From the NCBI GenBank assembly GCA_020852755.1, contig JADZAF010000089.1, positions 1 through 61,837 of the forward strand: a DNA stretch of 61,837 nucleotides, read 5' to 3'. Below, piece after piece: positions 57,544-61,837 of this stretch. A program made the position numbers and the translations under genes. Numbering within the stretch: the first letter of the stretch is position 1; each line of letters opens with the position of its first letter. The DNA is from Bryobacterales bacterium (lineage in GTDB: Bacteria > Acidobacteriota > Terriglobia > Bryobacterales > Bryobacteraceae). The notes below the pieces were generated by a model. The model saw only the letters and a program-made list of their open reading frames with translations. It had not been told where the DNA came from and did no database searches.

Positions 57544-59250
57544 TCAATCCCGGTTCCGGCGCACGTGCAGCAGCCAGTCTTTGTGGCGCGGCTGGCCGGG
57601 GTAATCCTCCGGCGTGTGAAACTCCCTGGCCATGCCCCCCTCGACGGCGCCTTCTCTCGCGGTCCTGCTCTGTGTCAGGTCGATCCAGGAATAGCGGAAC
57701 ACATCACCCGGCGCGGAAGGCCGCAGATCGAGTTTGAGCGCACCGCCGTAGCGTATATACACCACGTACTCCCGGCCCGGCACGGCCGAGCAGAACCTGG
57801 CCGGGTAGCCGGAAACCAGTTCGGGGTGCGGTTCGAGCCGCCACCACTCCAGCGACTTCAGGAACCGCGCCATGAAGCTGATGGAAACCGCGCCCGGATA
57901 GTCCAGCGTGTCCTTTTCGAAGGACTCCTGAAGGGGCCAGTTGCCCTGCTTGATGGGCGCTTCCGGAACGTGCGCCCACCATACCTGCCCGCCCCCGTAG
58001 GTGTGCCCCGCAGCTCCGGACAGCACCGCCGACCAGGCGCCCAGGCGTATTTCCTCGGCGGGCGGGTTGCCCTCGATGAACTCGTACCAGGGCTCGGTCA
58101 CCACAACCGGCTTGGCCGGGCGGCGTGCGTAGTCGGCGGCGACCACCGAGGGGATCATCTCGTTGCGCCACTTGCCGTGCCCTACCTGGCTCTGGTTGTA
58201 GTCCAGCCAGGGCTCCGCATGCAGCACCTCGCCGGTGGACCATTGAGGCGCCTCCGCGCCTCCCTGCCAGCCGGGCGGGGTGGGATGCGTGCCGATGATG
58301 CGCCCGTAGGGATCCTCGGACCGCACCAGGATTCCCAGGTCCTTCCAGAACTGGAGCCCCAGCCCGCCGTAGTTGTTCATGTTGTATTCCCCGCCCAGCA
58401 CCCAGATGACGTTATAGGCCCCAAAGCGGTGCGCCACGTAACGCCACCAGCGGCGCATCTTCTCCGCGCCCACCCGCTCATTGAGGCCCTTGCGGCTCCA
58501 CCAGGGATGGATCCAGACCGTGATGCCCTTGCTGTTCGCGTAGCGTACGAACTGTTCGATGTGGCGGATGGCGTCCAGGTCCGGCGCGTCGTGATCCCGT
58601 CCCAGCAGGCGGTCGTTGCCGGAGAGATACATCTGGCCGACGGTAAAGCCCTTGGCCGCGCGATCGTCCGCCAGTTTCTGGAAAGTGGAGTAGTAGATCT
58701 CCTTGCGCGCCCAGTTCCACCAGGTATCCCCGATCCAGAGAAACGGCGTGCCATCCGCGTAGGCGAAGTGCCGCCCGGGGCGCGGCCCGCCGCGGGCCAC
58801 CCGCAGGAACCCGCGCCGTGTGGGGTTGGCTGCCTTTTCCTCCTCCGTCCAGGCCGAACAGGTGAATCTGCCCCTGGCGCCGCTGAGCCCGGCATCCGGC
58901 GAAGAAGAGACATAGGACCACTCGCCGGCCGCCGGCGGAGCGAAACGCACACGCCACGTCCGGCCGCCGTCCCAGAATCCTGCGATCATGTAACGCAGGC
59001 CCTTGGCGTCGCCGCCTACTCCGGTGAAGGTCGCCCGGACCCGCGGCGGCCCCTTGTCCGGCAGTCCTTCCACGTAGGCATTCGACAGTTCCGTTTGAGC
59101 GGTGAGTTCGATTTCGTACGTCTCCCACGGCCGGGCCGTCTGCCCGCCGGCCGGCGAGGCAAGCAGCGCGGCCGCGAGAACCAGCCCGGCGGGTTTGGCT
59201 GCGGAGGCCCGGGTATGATTTACTGACGGGTTACGCTGTTCCGTGCTCAT
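57544..59250 (-). CDS. DUF5060/DUF4038 glycoside hydrolase-like protein
   Basis: 568 residues. After an N-terminal hydrophobic signal (KPAGLVLAAALLASPAGGQ) comes DUF5060 (about 40-130; WETYEIELTAQTELSNAYVEG). A DUF4038 TIM-barrel follows (about 155-460; HFAYADGTPFLWIGDTWWNW, IEQFVRYANSKGITVWIHPWWSRKG, WVLGGEYNMNN, VVVTEPWYEF). DUF4038 includes GH140 apiosidases and related glycosidases, with catalytic Glu/Asp probably in GGEYN and TEPWYE. Likely acts on plant or algal glycans together with the neighbouring sulfatase. It follows the divergent Gfo/Idh gene. Confidence 0.85.
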   Translation of the reverse strand: MSTEQRNPSVNHTRASAAKPAGLVLAAALLASPAGGQTARPWETYEIELTAQTELSNAYVEGLPDKGPPRVRATFTGVGGDAKGLRYMIAGFWDGGRTWRVRFAPPAAGEWSYVSSSPDAGLSGARGRFTCSAWTEEEKAANPTRRGFLRVARGGPRPGRHFAYADGTPFLWIGDTWWNWARKEIYYSTFQKLADDRAAKGFTVGQMYLSGNDRLLGRDHDAPDLDAIRHIEQFVRYANSKGITVWIHPWWSRKGLNERVGAEKMRRWWRYVAHRFGAYNVIWVLGGEYNMNNYGGLGLQFWKDLGILVRSEDPYGRIIGTHPTPPGWQGGAEAPQWSTGEVLHAEPWLDYNQSQVGHGKWRNEMIPSVVAADYARRPAKPVVVTEPWYEFIEGNPPAEEIRLGAWSAVLSGAAGHTYGGGQVWWAHVPEAPIKQGNWPLQESFEKDTLDYPGAVSISFMARFLKSLEWWRLEPHPELVSGYPARFCSAVPGREYVVYIRYGGALKLDLRPSAPGDVFRYSWIDLTQSRTAREGAVEGGMAREFHTPEDYPGQPRHKDWLLHVRRNRD

Positions 59251-59261
59251 AAGGAGTTCAC

Positions 59262-60446
59262 ATGATAACCCGCCGCGAGGGCCTGCAGGCCGCCGCTCTG
59301 ACGGCTCTCTCCTATTCCCGCGTGCCGGGCGCCAATGACCGGGTCCAACTGGGCCTGATCGGCGCCGGAGGCCGCGGCAAGTACGTGATGAGCGTCTTCC
59401 AGAAGACCGGCCAGGTGGATGTGCGCGCGGTCTGCGACGTCTACGGCCAGCGCATCGACGAAGCGCTCACCAAGGCGCCCGGCGCCCAGTCGTTCACCGA
59501 CCACCGGCGCCTGGTCGAGATGAAGGAAATCGACGCCGTGCTCATCGGCACGCCCGACCACTGGCACAAGACCACCGCCATCGACGCCATGAACGCGGGC
59601 AAGGACGTGTACGTCGAGAAGCCGCTCACCCACCGCCGCCAGGACGGGCCGGAGATCGTACGCGCGGCCCGAGTGACGGGCCGCATCTGCCAGGTGGGCG
59701 TGCAGCAGCGCTCGGGCGCCGTCTACCTCGAAGCGCGCGAGCGTTTTGTCCGCTCCGGCATGCTCGGCAAGGTGTCCCACGTGCATTGCGTGTGGCACGG
59801 CGGCCCGCCCCGCCCCCTGCGCTCCGGTCCCGCCGAGAAGCCGTCGAACCTCGACTGGGTGCGCTACCTCGGCCCGGTCAGGTATCGCGACTGGAACCCG
59901 CCCCAATATTTCAATTTCCGCGCCTTCCTGGATTTCGGCGGCGGGAAGATGACCGATTTCGGGGCGCACTGGATCGACGTGGTGCACATGTTCATGGACC
60001 AGGACGCGCCACTCTCCGTGATGGCCGCCGGCGGCGTGTTTCACTTCCAGGACGGCCGCACGGCACCGGACACCATCAGCGCCCTCTACGAGTATCCGGG
60101 CAAGTTCACGGTGAACTTCGAATCCTTCGCACTCCCCAACGGCGCCGGGTATCACGTGGAGTTCCTGGGACAGGGCGGGCGGTTGTGGATCAACCGCAAC
60201 CGCTACGAATTCCATCCGGGCGAGAAGGGAGCGGCGCCGATCGTCCAGGAATTTCCCGGCGACATCACCGACCAGCATGTGCTGAACTTCCTGGAATGCT
60301 GCCGCTCGCGCAAGTTGCCCAACGCGGACGTGTACATCGGGCACCGCTCCTGCCAGGCCGCCCTGCTGGCCGTCGAGAGTTACGTCGAGAAGCGCATGCT
60401 CCACTTCGACGGGCAGCGGGAGGAAGTGCTGCCGCTATCGGCGTGA
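59262..60446 (+). CDS. Gfo/Idh/MocA-family oxidoreductase
   Basis: 394 residues with a possible Tat signal (MITRREGLQAAALTALSYS). A Rossmann fold starts at VQLGLIGAGGRGKYVM, and the family motif is YVEKPLTH. Residues 130-390 form the beta-sheet substrate domain (FRAFLDFGGGKMTDFGAHWIDVVHMFM). Enzymes of this type oxidise or isomerise sugars or inositol with NAD(P)+. AAGGAG supports the start at 59262. It is divergent from the DUF4038 gene and overlaps the convergent amidase end by 12 bases. Confidence 0.88.
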   Translation: MITRREGLQAAALTALSYSRVPGANDRVQLGLIGAGGRGKYVMSVFQKTGQVDVRAVCDVYGQRIDEALTKAPGAQSFTDHRRLVEMKEIDAVLIGTPDHWHKTTAIDAMNAGKDVYVEKPLTHRRQDGPEIVRAARVTGRICQVGVQQRSGAVYLEARERFVRSGMLGKVSHVHCVWHGGPPRPLRSGPAEKPSNLDWVRYLGPVRYRDWNPPQYFNFRAFLDFGGGKMTDFGAHWIDVVHMFMDQDAPLSVMAAGGVFHFQDGRTAPDTISALYEYPGKFTVNFESFALPNGAGYHVEFLGQGGRLWINRNRYEFHPGEKGAAPIVQEFPGDITDQHVLNFLECCRSRKLPNADVYIGHRSCQAALLAVESYVEKRMLHFDGQREEVLPLSA

Positions 60447-61829
60447 GCGGCTCTCACCTTTCATCTCGGGCAGCGGATCGAAATATGCTGGCGGCTTCCG
60501 GAGCTCCGTGTGTTCATCCGCGGCTTGCGCCAGCCGGAGCAGCGTCGCCTCGTCCCAGGGCCGGCCGATCAATTGCAGGCCCACCGGCAGTCTTTGCCGC
60601 ACATAGCCGGCCGGGATGGTGATCGCGGGCAGGCCGGTAAGGTTGGCGGGATGGATGAATTGCATGGTTTCGAGTGTCCGGGCGATGTCCACCTCGGCGC
60701 CGGCCAGCCCCTCTTTGGACATCTCCGGCGCCGGGTCCGGTGTGGTGGGAGTAGCGATCACGTCAGCCTGGGCCAGCGCGGAACGGAAGTGTTTCATGGC
60801 GAGCGTGCGGATGCGCTGCGCCTGCACATAGTCGCTGGATCGCATCGTTCTCACGTTTGCCAGCATCAGCCGCGTGGACAGGCTGAAGTCGCGCCGGTGC
60901 TCGCGATCGTAGCGTTCCATATTCGCTGCCATTTCGGTGTGGATGGTCAGCCCGTGGGCCAAGGCCATTAAAGACAGGTCGGGGATCCGGACCTCCACCA
61001 GTCGCGCGCCGAGTTGGGTGAACGTTTCGAGCAGCCGGTCGCACACGGCGGCAACGTCGCTCGTAGCTTGTGAAAACCAGTCCCGATCCACGCCGATGAG
61101 GACGCCTCGCAGAGAGCCGTCAAAAGCGCCGATCCGGACGGGCGGCTGCAGGCCGGTGTGCGAATCGCGCGGATCGGGTCCGGCCATGGCCGCGTACAAC
61201 AGGGCGGCATCCTCCGCGGTGGCGGCTATCGGTCCCAGGTGCGCCACGCTCCAGGCGAGGGGCACGGCCCCGAACTCGCTGACCCGGCCGAAGGTGGGCT
61301 TCAGCCCGAACAGGCCACAATACGCCGCGGGGATGCGTATGGACCCGCCGCCATCGGCTCCCACGGCCGCCGCGCACAGTCCGGCGGCGACGGCGGCGGC
61401 CGAACCGCTCGAACTGCCGCCCGCTTCGCATCCCGGGGCGTAGGGATTTCGTACCGCCCCGTGGTGCGGGTTGAGGCTGCTGGGCAGAATCCCGATTTCA
61501 TGCATGTTGGTCTTGCCGGCCAGCAGGGCTCCGGCGTTCCGCAGGCGGGCCACGACGGTTGAATCGGTGCGAGCTTCCACGTTTCCGAGAAAACGCGTGC
61601 CCGCTGTGGTCGGGTACGGGACCATGTCGACTTCGTCTTTGACTGCGATGGGAACTCCGTCCAGCGGGCCGAGCGTCTTTCCCTCCTGGTGCCTTCGTGT
61701 GGCTTCGCGCGCCTGCTTCATCACGTCGTCGGACCGGCAGGCGATGAACGCCCGGAGCGCATTCGGCGGTTGATCGCTGGAGGCGATCGCCTCCAGGAGG
61801 CGAGCGGCAACCTGCTCGGGCGTCACCAT
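60435..61829 (-). CDS. Amidase (amidase-signature family), possibly 5'-partial
   Basis: 464 residues of the amidase-signature fold. The Ser-Ser-Lys triad is visible: lysine in VPIAVKDEVDM, then GGSSSGSAAAVAAGLC, and nucleophile serine in GADGGGSIRIPAAYCG, where the usual GTDTGGS is slightly altered. It hydrolyses an amide or urea-type bond; the substrate is unknown. The first ATG at 61829 lies 8 bases from the window end with no in-frame stop upstream, so the true start may be outside. The 3' end overlaps the convergent Gfo/Idh gene by 12 bases. Confidence 0.9.
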   Translation of the reverse strand: MVTPEQVAARLLEAIASSDQPPNALRAFIACRSDDVMKQAREATRRHQEGKTLGPLDGVPIAVKDEVDMVPYPTTAGTRFLGNVEARTDSTVVARLRNAGALLAGKTNMHEIGILPSSLNPHHGAVRNPYAPGCEAGGSSSGSAAAVAAGLCAAAVGADGGGSIRIPAAYCGLFGLKPTFGRVSEFGAVPLAWSVAHLGPIAATAEDAALLYAAMAGPDPRDSHTGLQPPVRIGAFDGSLRGVLIGVDRDWFSQATSDVAAVCDRLLETFTQLGARLVEVRIPDLSLMALAHGLTIHTEMAANMERYDREHRRDFSLSTRLMLANVRTMRSSDYVQAQRIRTLAMKHFRSALAQADVIATPTTPDPAPEMSKEGLAGAEVDIARTLETMQFIHPANLTGLPAITIPAGYVRQRLPVGLQLIGRPWDEATLLRLAQAADEHTELRKPPAYFDPLPEMKGESRSRR

Positions 61830-61837
61830 TCCCGCCC

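Overview
The window is about 62 kb of high-GC chromosomal DNA packed with genes on both strands. I see no tRNA, rRNA, insertion sequence, prophage or CRISPR array. Gene content suggests a free-living Acidobacteriota, probably of the Solibacter/Bryobacter type. Supporting traits are many Tat- and Sec-exported glycan-active and Gfo/Idh/MocA proteins, a GH127 enzyme, a PEP-CTERM CHRD protein, an S55 (SpoIVB-like) peptidase in a didermic setting, small multiheme cytochromes, and a SUF operon ending in SufT and an Rrf2 regulator. This placement is inference from gene content; there is no marker gene to prove it.

Layout. 1-3.2 kb: end of a DUF2339 membrane protein, then coaD, a class I aminotransferase and a type I mannose-6-phosphate isomerase. 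3.2-17.4 kb: a stress or dormancy block holding a 43-residue membrane peptide, DksA/TraR, an HPF-like ribosome factor, two Rnk/GreA-C paralogues, a K+/H+ antiporter, a pseudo-receiver protein, the transhydrogenase operon pntA1-pntA2-pntB, a DUF302-UspA-histidine kinase-NtrC operon, an MgtC/DUF4010 membrane protein and small zinc-ribbon proteins. 17.4-25.4 kb: envelope and secreted proteins (SH3 lipoprotein, M1-like peptidase, double beta-barrel, beta-propeller, S55 peptidase). 25.6-30.8 kb: a 1121-residue GMC oxidoreductase, a PEP-CTERM protein and an orphan gene. 31-35.3 kb: YceI, an outer-membrane barrel with an N-terminal haem motif, a CDP-alcohol phosphatidyltransferase and two tandem triheme cytochromes. 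35.4-41.7 kb: phosphoesterase, ThuA-like, GH127, a Tat-exported unknown and an amino-acid permease. 41.8-50.8 kb: UvrD/PcrA helicase and the suf operon. 50.9-61.8 kb: MreB, an esterase, OsmC, a TPR protein, a VIT transporter, a sulfatase, a DUF5060/DUF4038 glycosidase, a Gfo/Idh oxidoreductase and an amidase.

The most striking structure is in the 3.2-17.4 kb block. Eight intergenic sites fit the sigma-54 (-24/-12) promoter pattern YGG-N10-(T)GC, seven of them with TTGC in the -12 box. They lie before the membrane peptide, dksA, hpf, both rnk genes, the pseudo-receiver gene, the DUF302-UspA-kinase-NtrC operon and a zinc-ribbon gene. A second repeated motif, built from half-sites GSACAG / CTGKSC, recurs in the same intergenic gaps. 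In three cases its centre falls 84-87 bp upstream of the predicted start of transcription, which is enhancer geometry. The sigma-54 activator and its kinase are encoded inside one of the controlled operons. The block therefore looks like a self-amplifying sigma-54 regulon that would adjust transcription, ribosomes, redox balance and ion homeostasis together under some stress. The signal is not known.

Other points: the UspA gene in that operon carries an apparent one-base deletion; the second UspA domain continues intact in the next frame. Several genes too short for routine gene calling are supported by ribosome binding sites, zinc motifs or translational coupling (3243, 16781, 17184 minus, 41821 minus, 44474).
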